From Hippopus hippopus (lineage: Eukaryota > Mollusca > Bivalvia > Cardiida > Cardiidae): 64,000 bases of DNA. Positions 34,801 through 38,047 of the stretch are shown piece by piece. The notes under the pieces were generated by a model, which was not told where the DNA came from, ran no database searches, and was given only the letters and a program-made list of their open reading frames with translations. The stretch is taken from the NCBI GenBank assembly GCA_946811185.2, contig OX328107.1:44568360-44632359 (forward strand). The letters are read 5' to 3'. A program made the translations under genes and the position numbers. The number at the start of each line of letters is the position of its first letter. Position 1 is the first letter of the stretch.

Positions 34801-37800
34801 TCTCCCATAAAAGCCATGTTTTTTGACAGATCATTTTTTTTTTTAAGGAATTCTGTAAACCTGTATCTAAGGAACATTCCTGCAAAATAATAATGCTATC
34901 CAAATAGCGGTTTGGGAGGAGAAGATTTTTAAAGGTTTTTTACTTTGGTTGCCATGGCAACCAGAATTCTTCATGGAACACAATTATTTGAAGGAATTTG
35001 AAAGAAGACCACCAAAGGAACATTCCTGTGAAATTTGGTAAAAATCCAGTCAATAGTTTCTGAGGAGAAGTTTTTTAAAGAAAAAGTTTACGGACGCACG
35101 CACGGACGAACGAACGGACGCACGCACGCACGACAGACACAACGCCATGACAATAGCTCGCTGGCCTTCGGCCAGTGGAGCTAAAAATGGTTGGGAAACG
35201 GATTAAGAATATTAAAGAAATTAGAGCTTATATAAAAGTTCGCGCAAAACTCGGTCATTCGGTAATACAGATTATTACTGAATTGGGGAAATTTATGGGT
35301 CTGATAAAGTATCTTATGAGACAGTTCGTAGGTGGAGAAAGAAATTTCTGACTGGCACAGAGTCTGTCAAAGATGCAGCAAAATCTGGCTGACCTGTGAC
35401 TGTAACAGGCAAGGCAAATGTCTCAAAAGTCAGGGAAATAATTGAAAGTGATGGCAGATACACAATTCCTGATATTGCCAACGCTGTTGGCATATCGCTA
35501 TCGCGGGTGCATTTCATTTTGAAGCGTATTTTGAAAGTACGAAAAATTTCTGCCAGATGGATACCGCATATATTGACAGATGACCAAAAACGGATACGAG
35601 TACAAACCGCTAAGCAATTGCTCAAAATGTTTCCCAAATTCAATCAAAGACAATTTGCAAACATTGATTGTTACTGGTGACAAAACATAGGTTCACTATT
35701 TCGAACCAGTAAGAAAAATTGGAAACAAAATATGGCTAACTAAACACGGTAGAAGGCCTGTAGTTGCCAAAAGAAGCATAGGCACAAAGAAGGTTCTTTA
35801 TTGCATATTCTTCTCATGTGATGGTATAGCCGTACAAATTCCGGTGCCAAAGGGCAAAAGTGTTACAGGTCGGTATTACCGAGAGGTTATGCTAAAAAAG
35901 GTCAAGAAATATTATCTTAAACGACACCCTGTCTCAGGATTTAGGCATGTTCGTCTACTTTATGATAATGCTCCATCACATACATCTGAGCTTGTGAAGC
36001 AATTTTTGAAGTCGGAGAAGGTTACCGTCTTGCCACACCCACAATACCAAAACTTAAAAAGTTCTTATCTGGTCGTCGTTACAAGCCCTTGGCTCAGCCA
36101 TCAGTCAGTGCCTCAGAGGTCTACCTAAATCAGCGTACCCTGACGCATTTCAGAAATGGATTCAGAGATTGAAATTATGTATTTCAAACCGCGGAGAATA
36201 CTTTGAAGGGATGTAATGTTCATTTCACTGTTTGAGTCGAATGCTTTTGAGATATCGTACAATACACATTACATATCGAACAACCCTCGTAGAGTGTTAG
36301 CATAGATAGCTAGTGTATTTGGCAGTTTTGTCAATTGGACAGTTCATCCTCAGAGAGCCAAATAAAAGAAATGTACAATTTCATTCAAGTTGAATGGCTA
36401 TTATATTTCAATGCAGATTTCACCAGAACATTTGATTATTGAACCATGTAAGTCCAAGATCAGATGGCATGTTCTGTGCTGTTTGAATTTGAGACTCTCC
36501 TCCAACACAATCTATCACAGCCTTGATCGAAAAATATCAAAATCAAATTGCATTGTAACTCTTTACCGCACGACAAAATTTTAGACTAGTTCAAATTGAA
36601 AGCATTTGCAGACAATAAAATAAATCCGTGGATCAAAAATTAAAATTTGTTTTGGGAAGGGTAGAAAATATGGTGGGAAAAGGACAAAATGCTTGTTTCC
36701 AGTATTTTCTCCTTTTCCTAGAATTTTTTCCAAAGCTTTTTTTCTTTAAAAGCATGATTGTGTGGTAAACAATTACTACATCTAAGAAACATCTGTCAGT
36801 TGATTTGCAGGTAAGACATTTTATATAGTGTTTTTCTCCAATGGTAGCCACATGTAACAAAACCGACAAAAGATCTTGAAAACATAGGAATAATCTTTAC
36901 TCATGTCCATTAGAGGACTTATCATAATATTCATATCACAACACTCAATATTTCTTTAAAAAACAAAAGCATGACATGTAGGTGCCAACACTGCTGCACA
37001 GTAAATATCTTCAACAATGACAAAGATATTACAAAATGTCAAAGTTTTTACATAATGATGACGCAGACAACAGGGCTACAACAGTGCCTTGACATTTACT
37101 TCGAAAACAGCCGAGCTGAGAAATGAGAAAAAATATCAGCAATTTTATCATCAATTTATTATACAAAAAAAAAATTGAACTATAAAGATAAAATTTGAAT
37201 TATAATATCACTTCTAGAGGGGGTAAAACTGATTTCATGTAGACATTCCAACAGGATGTAACGTGTGAGGCTTTTGAAAACATTGCGGGAAAAACTGAGA
37301 AATTCCTGAAAACAATCTATTCCTCTTTTTCCACTGGAGCTCCTTAAGTACCAACTCTTTACCAGCCAACAAAAATTTTTGACTGGTCTAATTTAGAAAC
37401 ATTTGATGACAACACATACAATGTCGCTATTATTTTGGAGTTTGGCTTTGAAAAAGTAGGAAACATGGTGGGAAAAAGAGATCATGCTGGTTACCAGCAT
37501 TTTCTGCTTTTTCAAAAATGTTTTCAAAAGCCTTCTTTGTAAAAACTCTGTATTGTGTGGTAAAGGGTTAAATCAAAGATTTGTTTGACTAATAAAAAAC
37601 CATCATACTGGTTCTTCAACATAGAGCTCAGCTATAATATGAATTTGAACACTACATTCATATTATCTTTAATTCTTCATACGCTGTATTTAGACTTTTA
37701 GTCCATGAAGGACAGTTTAATTACACCATCATGGATGAAAATGGCCAATCCACAGAGTCAAGAAATCAATGTGGCAAATGAAATTATTGTCCCTTCTGTG

Positions 37801-37896
37801 ACAAATCAAGAAATTACCCTAAAAAAAAACGATTTCTTTTGTTGCCACTTCATTTTCAAAATCATGCTTTGGTTCATGTTTACGTACAGAGTTTAA
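1764..37896 (+). CDS. coiled-coil, proline-rich protein with alternative C-terminal tail-anchor exons (3' part of gene)
   Basis: I do not recognise the family. Three shared exons (1764-1845, 4616-4744, 5838-5959) join without breaking frame: the first two junctions are phase 1 and the third exon ends in phase 0 before GTAAAT. They encode a Ser/Tyr/Arg-rich stretch, an acidic and then heptad-like Leu/Glu/Arg coiled coil, and a linker rich in Pro and Ser with RPLPPP. Downstream, at least five separate acceptors lead in phase 0 into short exons ending in a stop and carrying one hydrophobic helix: 10927, 15205, 20551, 24950 and 26303. Further candidates are 33980 (no helix) and 37702 (the last, with AATAAA). 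By inference the products are cytosolic coiled-coil proteins anchored by their C-terminus, and splicing plus polyadenylation choose the anchor. The start codon and N-terminal part lie left of the window. Confidence 0.68.
1987..2285. mobile_element. two partial TTAA-type MITE copies
   Basis: 1987-2172 is in + orientation from GCTCTTTACTACATGACAAA through the core. 2186-2285 is in - orientation and lacks both ends. Confidence 0.65.
2405..4313 (+). mobile_element. Helitron-like element of about 12 tandem 145-bp monomers
   Basis: Starts TTTTAGTTCACC with hairpin TGAGCAC/GAAG/TGCTCA and a GTCCGGCGTCC block. Diverged 145-146-bp monomers follow, each with TTGGTCAGAATGTTTGTC, GATGATATCT, GGGTCATGT and AACTAGGTCA. 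It ends at 4280-4313 with CTCAGGTGAGC and the perfect hairpin AGGGCCATCATGGCCCT plus CTTG. Divergence grows toward the right end. No protein is encoded. Two hairpin ends and tandem contents suggest a non-autonomous Helitron/Helentron; class not proven. Confidence 0.7.
4312..4518 (-). mobile_element. TTAA-type MITE, diverged copy
   Basis: Starts GTTTAATGACCTGAAGAAG and ends GTCTGGTAAATAGTTTA. The core palindrome is eroded. It abuts the end hairpin of the tandem-repeat element. Confidence 0.6.
4553..4612. repeat. 52-nt foldback repeat copy
   Basis: AAGATCAGACTTCACATTC and TAGTCTGATCTTGATCTACA form two arms. It ends directly before the acceptor of the exon at 4616. Confidence 0.6.
4616..4744 (+). 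CDS. internal exon b: acidic start and coiled coil
   Basis: The acceptor is TTTAG and the donor GCAG/GTACAT; it enters and leaves in phase 1. The 43 residues start QHEDEDVETALLKAELQRLR and continue as a Leu/Glu/Arg/Lys heptad-like helix to ENERMKA, typical of a coiled coil. The codon phase joins both the exon at 1764 and the exon at 5838. A 52-nt-type foldback repeat (4553-4612) ends just before the acceptor, so the branch and pyrimidine region is partly repeat-derived. Confidence 0.72.
4776..5055 (-). mobile_element. TTAA-type MITE copy plus fragment
   Basis: 4776-4990 contains AACATTGTGGGAAAAAGAGA, the core, and the end GTAAAGAGTTAA. 4995-5055 repeats part of it. Confidence 0.7.
5075..5180. 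repeat. 52-nt foldback repeat copies, diverged
   Basis: TGTAGATCAGGATCAGACT and ATAGATCAAGATTAGACTGC follow a TACTAAGCACAACTCA stretch that also accompanies the copy at 40763 in inverted form. Confidence 0.5.
5364..5690. mobile_element. two family-2 MITE copies, head to head
   Basis: 5364-5575 is in - orientation and ends TTTTCACAGAGCAT. After a few bases 5585-5690 begins GCCATGTTCTGTGAAAAGGG in + orientation and is truncated after its core palindrome. Confidence 0.65.
5838..5959 (+). CDS. internal exon c: Ser/Pro-rich linker
   Basis: The acceptor is GTTTCAG and the donor GCC/GTAAAT. It starts with the last two bases of a Gly codon and ends at a codon boundary. The 41 residues run from GSASNVYPYSSAPSIPAPQP to PDPEETEA and include RPLPPP, a possible SH3 or EVH1 ligand. 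The phase-0 end is what every downstream tail exon needs. Low complexity and acidic termination suggest a flexible spacer between the coiled coil and the membrane anchor. Confidence 0.72.
6091..6324 (+). mobile_element. TTAA-type MITE, full copy
   Basis: TTAACTCTTTACTAAACC to GTAAAGGGTCAA, with an intact core GAGAAAATGCTGG/CCAGCATTTTCTC. Confidence 0.75.
6325..7010. other. intron sequence, one foldback copy, nothing else recognised
   Basis: A diverged 52-nt foldback copy lies at about 6425-6482 (GTGGAGTCTGATCTGAATCT). The rest shows no repeat or exon that I can support. Confidence 0.4.
7223..7795 (-). mobile_element. 5'-truncated LINE, 573 bp, 12-bp target duplication
   Basis: The - strand enters with a reverse-transcriptase C-terminal remnant, passes an AT-rich 3' UTR and has AAATAAAATATG near its end. 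The 12-bp direct repeat TTGGGTCTGTTT on both sides is typical of target-primed retrotransposition. Confidence 0.6.
7665..7784 (-). pseudogene. LINE reverse-transcriptase C-terminus remnant
   Basis: On the - strand the frame ending at TGA (7667-7665) contains LLFGKGNL and EKIFLEVQTFIRLSNRF. These correspond to the LLFG...N..IF..VQ.FI...RF end seen in many animal non-LTR elements (CR1/L2/jockey-like). Only about 38 codons remain; the clade cannot be assigned. Confidence 0.5.
7823..8082. other. intron sequence, nothing recognised
   Basis: AT-rich, with no repeat or splice-bounded open frame I can support. Confidence 0.4.
8083..8970 (+). mobile_element. decayed 145-bp tandem-repeat element
   Basis: Starts TTAGCTTACCTGAGAAAG with the hairpin and GGCGTCCATC of the family. 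Monomer traces (GTCTGTCTTAATGATATCTC, GGTCAAAAAGTAGATAAG, GCACTCCAGATAGAATATT) continue to about 8970, much more diverged than at 2405. Confidence 0.5.
9137..9355 (+). mobile_element. TTAA-type MITE copy
   Basis: TTAACTCTTTACTGTAAGAC to GATAAAGGATTAA, with core GAGAAAATGCTGGTTAACAG. Confidence 0.7.
9385..9640 (+). mobile_element. MITE family 2, complete copy
   Basis: GTCATGCTCAGTGAAAAGGG to CCCCCTTTTGCCAGGGCG. Core GATCAGCCTGCACAGTCC, then CACAGGCTGACC; flanks AAAAAGTATC and AAAACTTTTTGC. Confidence 0.75.
9641..10030. other. intron sequence, nothing recognised
   Basis: No repeat family of this window and no supported exon. Confidence 0.4.
10033..10220. mobile_element. recombinant or internally deleted TTAA-type MITE
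   Basis: Begins as a + copy (CTCTTTATCACACAACAAAA), jumps at CTGGTAACCAGC into a - copy and ends TTGGTAAAGAGTTAA. Both ends are therefore of the same type. Confidence 0.6.
10297..10816. mobile_element. foldback element with about 85-bp inverted ends
   Basis: Left ATAGTCATCTTCGCTAGCCA and AAGGGTGA...TCACCCTTGGCTGATC...GTGATCCCC are mirrored on the right by GGGGGATTACAAATTTTGAC...CACCCTTGGCCAGC...GATGATGATA. Each end also folds on itself (CCAAGGGTGA/TCACCCTTGG). No coding capacity is seen. Confidence 0.6.
10927..11022 (+). CDS. alternative terminal exon 1, transmembrane tail (31 aa)
   Basis: The acceptor is TTTATTTCCAG. Phase 0 gives VEEDSCNDGKNVCC, then a hydrophobic helix with four consecutive Ile and WVIFH, then TGA. 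It resembles the exon at 20551 in its start (V, charged, S, N, G) and in the CC pair before the helix, so the two look like old duplicates. AATAAA at 11232-11237, 210 nt after the stop, is a plausible polyadenylation signal. Confidence 0.6.
   Translation: MEEDSCNDGKNVCCTFVLMAFSIIIIWVIFH
11232..11237 (+). terminator. candidate polyadenylation signal after terminal exon 1
   Basis: AATAAA, 210 nt after the stop codon of the exon at 10927. Confidence 0.35.
11277..12119. mobile_element. Harbinger-like non-autonomous element, 843 bp, TAA duplication
   Basis: Ends TACCCCCATTCCACT and AGTGGAATGGGGGTA are exact inverted repeats of 15 bp, flanked by TAA on both sides (11274-11276, 12120-12122). A 3-bp TWA duplication is typical of PIF/Harbinger. 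The inside carries diverged CATTCCA- and GCTTCAT-type sub-repeats and no transposase. Confidence 0.65.
12145..12315 (-). mobile_element. TTAA-type MITE, partial
   Basis: AAAATGTGAGAAAAGGAGAA through an eroded core to GGCAAAAATTGTGCC, starting within a few bases of the Harbinger-like element. Confidence 0.55.
12317..12526. mobile_element. near-perfect palindromic MITE, about 210 bp
   Basis: GGGTCTGTATTC...AAGAATATTCT...TTTTCTAACTTTTAAAGTAA is mirrored by TTACTTTCAAAGTTAGAAAA...AAGAATATTCT...GAATATAGACCC. The centre GATTGGCTAAACC/GGTTTAGCCAATC carries CCAAT boxes on both arms. The element at 22798 has a similar centre. Confidence 0.65.
12808..13100 (+). mobile_element. TTAA-type MITE copy plus fragment
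   Basis: 12808-13010 runs CTTTACCAAACAACAAAATT to TATAGTAAATGG, with a shortened core (GGTTACCAGC). 13018-13098 is a second partial copy without core. Confidence 0.6.
13247..13478 (+). mobile_element. MITE family 2 copy
   Basis: GCCATGCTCCTTGAAAAGGA; core GGTCAGCCTGTGTAG/GCACAGGCTGACC; right end missing after ATGGATCACAG. Confidence 0.65.
13632..14641 (+). mobile_element. mariner/Tc1-type transposon, degenerate, 1010 bp
   Basis: Ends TAGGGTGTTTCATAATATA and its mirror TATTAATAAACACCCTG continue as inverted repeats of about 48 bp (CACTTTCAAATAT on both). The flanking target is TA (13630-13631, 14642-14643). It contains the transposase remnant at 14139. Confidence 0.65.
14139..14350 (+). pseudogene. 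mariner/Tc1-type transposase remnant
   Basis: The frame reads WFQQDGITQHSVHSVLKW and further on WTPQWQDISPFNFFL, then TGA. WFQQDGA..H holds the second catalytic Asp, and W..RSPDL.P.DFFLWG is the usual text around the third acidic residue. Stops and the loss of SPDL make it dead. Confidence 0.6.
14950..15117 (-). mobile_element. TTAA-type MITE, partial
   Basis: AACCAGGATTTTCTCCTTTA to TTTGGTATAGAGTTAA. Confidence 0.6.
15205..15312 (+). CDS. alternative terminal exon 2, transmembrane tail (35 aa)
   Basis: The acceptor is TTGTTTTCAG. Phase 0 reads QPHPSFKDRPSYKH, then a helix of about 19 residues (IVILLAISLIITAVFLIIF), then A-R and TAG. The juxtamembrane part is basic and His/Pro-rich, unlike the acidic ones at 10927 and 24950. 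If used, it would change the charge next to the membrane. The codons are open and hydrophobic over exactly the expected length. Confidence 0.6.
   Translation, partial: QPHPSFKDRPSYKHIVILLAISLIITAVFLIIFAR
15399..15676 (+). mobile_element. TTAA-type MITE with duplicated core arm
   Basis: CTCTTTACCAAACAACAAAA to TTTGGTAAAGGATTGA. The arm GGAGAAAATGCTGGT occurs twice (15530 and 15574), joined by TGTCTTTGAAATGGTAG. Confidence 0.65.
15692..16165. repeat. tandem repeat, three units of 162, 144 and about 165 bp
   Basis: Units start at 15692, 15854 and 15998 with TATGGA(C/T)CCTTGCTTG. Unit 2 lacks an 18-bp CATATTTGCATG-type piece. Unit differences are multiples of 3, so one frame stays open across all three (15712-16203), but it has no start context, domain or splice sites. 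Confidence 0.75.
16166..16856. other. intron sequence, nothing recognised
   Basis: Only a half foldback copy near 16365 (AGCAAGGTCCGACTGCACA). Confidence 0.4.
16857..17065 (-). mobile_element. TTAA-type MITE copy
   Basis: CACTTAAATCCTTTCCCG to GTAGGAAAGAGTTGAA, with intact core GAGAAAATGCTGG/CCAGCATTTTCTC. Confidence 0.65.
17066..17590. other. intron sequence, nothing recognised
   Basis: AT-rich; no repeat or exon supported. Confidence 0.4.
17591..18025. repeat. CCAAT-bearing tandem repeat, about 8 units of 50-65 bp
   Basis: Each unit has (T/G)GCCAATCA then a variable base and GACTAGTTTAGGAA, followed by a TTGAATTGGAATA-like spacer. The first unit is inverted (TTCCTAAACTAG, 17587). The array therefore carries about six CCAAT boxes in one orientation. 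Confidence 0.65.
18130..18480 (+). mobile_element. TTAA-type MITE copies, one partial
   Basis: 18130-18255 is a fragment with CTTCACCCACAATATTTTCT. 18270-18478 runs TTACCTGACAACAAAATTTT to GTTTAGTAAAGGAAT, with an eroded left core arm. Confidence 0.6.
18637..18866 (-). mobile_element. TTAA-type MITE, full copy
   Basis: TTAACCCATTACCACACAAT to CGTTTGGTAATGAGTTAA, with an intact core. Confidence 0.75.
18945..19165 (-). mobile_element. tRNA-derived SINE
   Basis: On the - strand an A-box-like TAGCTCATTTCGTGG and B-box-like GGTTGGATTCCC, then a body shared with 41877-42182 (GAGAGAGAAATGAATC on +). Confidence 0.6.
19195..20470. repeat. 39-bp minisatellite, roughly 30 diverged units
   Basis: The unit is GGGGATACTGGGTCAGGATA, then CAATTCACAGTACATGGGT. 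Units at 19240-19620 are regular; later ones have indels and decay. It ends just before terminal exon 3 (20551). Confidence 0.75.
20551..20661 (+). CDS. alternative terminal exon 3, transmembrane tail (36 aa)
   Basis: The acceptor is TTTTTCTATTTTCAG. Phase 0 reads VKDKSNNGAVVCC, a helix AVTFFTVVLLVAVFIYA, then ANDDAY and TAA. It has the same length (36 residues) and starting Val as the exons at 24950 and 26303. It follows directly after the long 39-bp minisatellite. No close AATAAA is seen; one lies near 21346. Confidence 0.63.
   Translation: MKDKSNNGAVVCCAVTFFTVVLLVAVFIYAANDDAY
20662..21599. other. intron or 3' UTR sequence, nothing recognised
   Basis: It may hold the 3' UTR of terminal exon 3. 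AATAAA occurs near 21346. Confidence 0.35.
21600..21745 (-). mobile_element. TTAA-type MITE, partial
   Basis: CAACAATGTTTTCTACTCTT to TTTGGTAAAAAGTTAA. Confidence 0.6.
21746..22248. other. intron sequence with two unsupported acceptor-like sites
   Basis: CTCTTTTGCAG at 21795 and CACTTTTCAG at 22120 precede short open phase-0 frames with no membrane helix and no recognisable content. Confidence 0.3.
22249..22476 (+). mobile_element. TTAA-type MITE copy
   Basis: CTTGACTTTTTACCAAACGA to GTGTGGTAGAAGGTTAA. Confidence 0.65.
22798..22975. mobile_element. palindromic MITE related to 12317-12526
   Basis: AAAGGAACAGATATTCTGATTGGCTT is mirrored, in two blocks, by AAGCCAATCAGGATATGTGTTCCTTT across the centre GAGTGTTTAGTT; outer arms are GCATTC/GAATGC types. 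CCAAT boxes again lie on both arms. Confidence 0.55.
22976..23450. other. intron sequence, nothing recognised
   Basis: No exon or repeat of this window is supported. Confidence 0.4.
23455..23712 (-). mobile_element. MITE family 2, complete copy
   Basis: GGGGGTTTAATGCATCTCTG to CTTTTCACAGAGCATGGC; core GGTCAGCCAGTGTGGACTGC, then ACAGGCTGACC. Confidence 0.7.
24035..24703 (+). mobile_element. three TTAA-type MITE copies in tandem
   Basis: Partial copy 24035-24230, then full copies 24258-24475 and 24477-24701. The last two are separated by a single TTAA (GTGTTAACTCTTTACC), as if one element had inserted at the end of another. Confidence 0.7.
24950..25060 (+). CDS. alternative terminal exon 4, transmembrane tail (36 aa)
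   Basis: The acceptor follows TTTTCTTTTTCTTTCAG. Phase 0 reads VGESSKYGAAICAF, a helix LIITSVMIIGVLLAIGV, then FDFDT and TAA. It is nearly identical to the exon at 26303: 36 residues each with 5 differences, all conservative or in the polar part. The polypyrimidine tract is shared too, so exon and acceptor were duplicated together. The Gly/Ala-rich helix start and the short acidic tail are conserved between the copies. Confidence 0.7.
   Translation: MGESSKYGAAICAFLIITSVMIIGVLLAIGVFDFDT
25085..25640. mobile_element. cluster of three TTAA-type MITE copies
   Basis: 25085-25265 in - orientation and partial; 25307-25537 in + orientation and complete, with an intact core; 25540-25640 a - fragment. 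They follow terminal exon 4 within 30 bp. Confidence 0.7.
25645..26210. mobile_element. GCTGCCAAAAGTAAACA-type MITE with a nested TTAA-type MITE
   Basis: Left end AAGGCCGTATAGCTGCC and right end GGCAGTGATAAGGCCTTT match the ends of 62250-62621. A TTAA-type copy (about 25940-26145) sits inside. Confidence 0.6.
26303..26413 (+). CDS. alternative terminal exon 5, transmembrane tail (36 aa)
   Basis: Second copy of the exon at 24950: VGENAKYGAAICAF, helix FIITSVIIVGVLLAIGV, FDFDT, then TAA. The upstream CTTTTCTTTTTCTTTCAG is the same. The two copies lie 1.35 kb apart, separated by MITEs. Most base changes between them leave the protein unchanged or conservative, which argues that both are under selection. 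AATAAA at about 26900 is a candidate polyadenylation signal. Confidence 0.7.
   Translation: MGENAKYGAAICAFFIITSVIIVGVLLAIGVFDFDT
26490..26700 (-). mobile_element. TTAA-type MITE, diverged
   Basis: TTTAATCCTTTTCTAAATGA; AAAACATTGTGCAAACTGGA; the core reads GTTTGCCAGCATATTCG. Confidence 0.5.
26701..27639. other. intron or 3' UTR sequence, one foldback copy
   Basis: AATAAA near 26900 may end the transcript of terminal exon 5. A diverged 52-nt foldback copy lies at about 26995-27050. Nothing else is recognised. Confidence 0.4.
27640..30215. repeat. second 39-bp minisatellite, about 60 units
   Basis: The unit is GTGACAGGCACAAACTGTAG, then TCAGTTACAGATCTAAGGG (39 bp). A sub-block at about 28700-28860 has five near-identical 34-35-bp units (GGATCTATTCCAGGCACAAA). 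It is split by a MITE at 29256-29487. Confidence 0.8.
29256..29487 (+). mobile_element. TTAA-type MITE inserted in the minisatellite
   Basis: TAGTCAATTAACTCTTCACC at the left and GTGTGGTAAAGAGTTAAGGA at the right. The array unit reads GTCAGTTAAGGATCTAAGG, so a single TTAA was the target and is now on both sides. Core intact. Confidence 0.85.
30228..30648 (+). mobile_element. two TTAA-type MITE copies in tandem
   Basis: 30228-30422 and 30424-30648 share the TTAA between them. The second copy is complete with an intact core. Confidence 0.7.
30896..31112 (+). mobile_element. TTAA-type MITE copy
   Basis: GACTCTTTACCAGATAACAA to TGTTTGGTAAAGAGTTAA. Confidence 0.7.
31313..31532 (-). mobile_element. 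TTAA-type MITE copy
   Basis: CCTATACTGCACAATGCTGA to TTGTCTGGTAAAGAGTTAA. Confidence 0.65.
31573..32282. mobile_element. foldback element with repeated GGACGTTTTGGCCA ends
   Basis: The left end holds four GGAC(G/A)TTTTGGCCA units in about 65 bp. The right end holds the same units inverted (TGGCCAAAACGTCC) in matching order and spacing, so the arms pair over about 70 bp. The inside, about 500 bp, is AT-rich and has single units at 31660 and 32173. MITE sequence flanks both sides (TTTTACCAAACGATA; GAGAAAATGCTGG). Confidence 0.7.
32452..32675 (+). mobile_element. TTAA-type MITE copy
   Basis: TTCTTTACCATATTACAAAA to GTGTGGGAAAGGGTTAA. Confidence 0.65.
32757..32955 (-). mobile_element. TTAA-type MITE, core partly deleted
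   Basis: TTAACCCTTTTCCAGACAAT to TATCTGGTGGAGGATTAA; only the TTTTCTCC arm of the core is left. Confidence 0.6.
32956..33850 (+). mobile_element. TTAA-type MITE split by a 619-bp element
   Basis: The MITE runs from CCCTTTGCCCCATGAAAAAA to 33186 and resumes at 33806 with ACTTTTTCATGGTCATTAAA to GTTTGGTAACGGGTTGA. A short internal duplication (GATGAGAT.TGTCTTTGAA) lies at 33030-33100. Confidence 0.65.
33187..33805. mobile_element. 619-bp inverted-repeat element with 8-bp target duplication
   Basis: ACTTTTTC stands on both sides (33179-33186 and 33806-33813). Ends CATCCTCGGAACCCAGTTTT and its mirror AAAACTGGGTCACCCAGGATG-type repeat imperfectly over about 95 bp. An 8-bp duplication fits hAT- or P-like elements; there is no transposase. 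Confidence 0.7.
33980..34042 (+). CDS. possible alternative terminal exon without membrane segment (20 aa)
   Basis: The acceptor TTTTTATTCATTTTCAG/GTG resembles those of the tail exons, and phase 0 gives V-N-K-R-I-S-S-S-I-L-I-E and eight more residues before TAA. There is no membrane helix, so this would give a soluble isoform. The open stretch is too short to mean anything by itself; acceptor quality and position in the series are the only support. Confidence 0.25.
   Translation: MNKRISSSILIECSLNPIGM
34093..34375 (-). mobile_element. TTAA-type MITE with half a foldback repeat in its loop
   Basis: TTTAACCCTTTACAAAACAA to TGATGTTTGGTAAA. Between GCTGGTAAC and CAACCAGCATTTTC lies ATGTAAGTGCAAGATCAGAC and GCATGTTCTGTGC, one arm and loop of the 52-nt foldback family. 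Confidence 0.6.
34673..35186. mobile_element. insertion with AGCTCACTG/CAGTGGAGCT ends inside the mariner
   Basis: Starts TTTTAGCTCACTGAAGG and ends GGCCTTCGGCCAGTGGAGCT, then AAAA. It includes an ACGGACGCACGCACG microsatellite (35093-35135) and internal segments repeated with change (AAGGAACATTCCTG). Pieces of the same family lie at 57240-57640. Confidence 0.55.
35187..36216 (+). pseudogene. mariner transposase pseudogene
   Basis: Starts MVGKRIKNIKEIRAYIK. Recognisable parts are the N-terminal helix-turn-helix region, TGDKT (first catalytic Asp in the usual TGDE context), LLYDNAPSHT (second Asp), VTVLPHPQY at the third acidic position, and the end GEYFEGM before TAA. At least one in-frame TGA (near 35391), a TAG just after TGDKT, frameshifts near 35297, and a deletion at the HPPYSPDL position destroy the third site. 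No activity is expected. Confidence 0.8.
36557..36770 (+). mobile_element. TTAA-type MITE copy
   Basis: TAACTCTTTACCGCACGACA to GTGTGGTAAACAATTA. Confidence 0.65.
36771..37349. other. intron sequence, nothing recognised
   Basis: AT-rich. A MITE trace with GAAAACATTGCGGGAAAAAC lies near 37275. Confidence 0.4.
37350..37572 (+). mobile_element. TTAA-type MITE copy
   Basis: CAACTCTTTACCAGCCAACA to GTGTGGTAAAGGGTTAA. Confidence 0.7.
37702..37896 (+). CDS. probable last terminal exon (64 aa, hydrophobic C-terminus)
   Basis: The acceptor is ATTTAGACTTTTAG. Phase 0 gives S-M-K-D-S-L, then a polar stretch of about 38 residues and a hydrophobic aromatic end FFCCHFIFKIMLWFMFTYRV before TAA. AATAAA at 37896-37901 overlaps the stop. 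It is longer than the other tails and its hydrophobic end contains a Lys, so membrane anchoring is less certain. It would be the most distal 3' end of the gene, convergent with TXNDC9 whose stop codon is 47 bp away. Confidence 0.45.
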   Translation, partial: SMKDSLITPSWMKMANPQSQEINVANEIIVPSVTNQEITLKKNDFFCCHFIFKIMLWFMFTYRV

Positions 37897-37943
37897 ATAA
37901 AATGTATAGAGTAAAAAAAAAAATCTATTTATGAGGTAAATGG

Positions 37944-38047
37944 TCAGTAATCATCGTCATCGCTACTGTCCTCGTCTGTTTGTTTAGATTGTCGGAAACC
38001 AAAAATCGTTTTCTTCTCTTGCTGTTCCTCCTCCATCTCAATGACTC
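37944..38047 (-). CDS. TXNDC9: TXNDC9 coding exon 6 (stop codon)
   Basis: The acceptor is TTATGTAG. It encodes GVIEMEEEQQEKKTIFGF, then an acidic tail DEDSSDDDDY, with TGA at 37946-37944. Downstream, ATTAAA on the - strand near 37716-37721 is a weak polyadenylation candidate and would place the 3' UTR inside the opposite-strand exon 37702-37896. Confidence 0.88.

Larger units (their letters stand above)
34382..36289 (+). mobile_element. mariner transposon, degenerate, with a nested element
   Basis: Ends CGAGGGCTGTTCGATATGTA and its mirror TACATATCGAACAACCCTCG form inverted repeats of about 28 bp flanked by TA (34380-34381, 36290-36291). A transposase pseudogene lies at 35187-36216 and an insertion at about 34673-35186. 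Confidence 0.75.
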
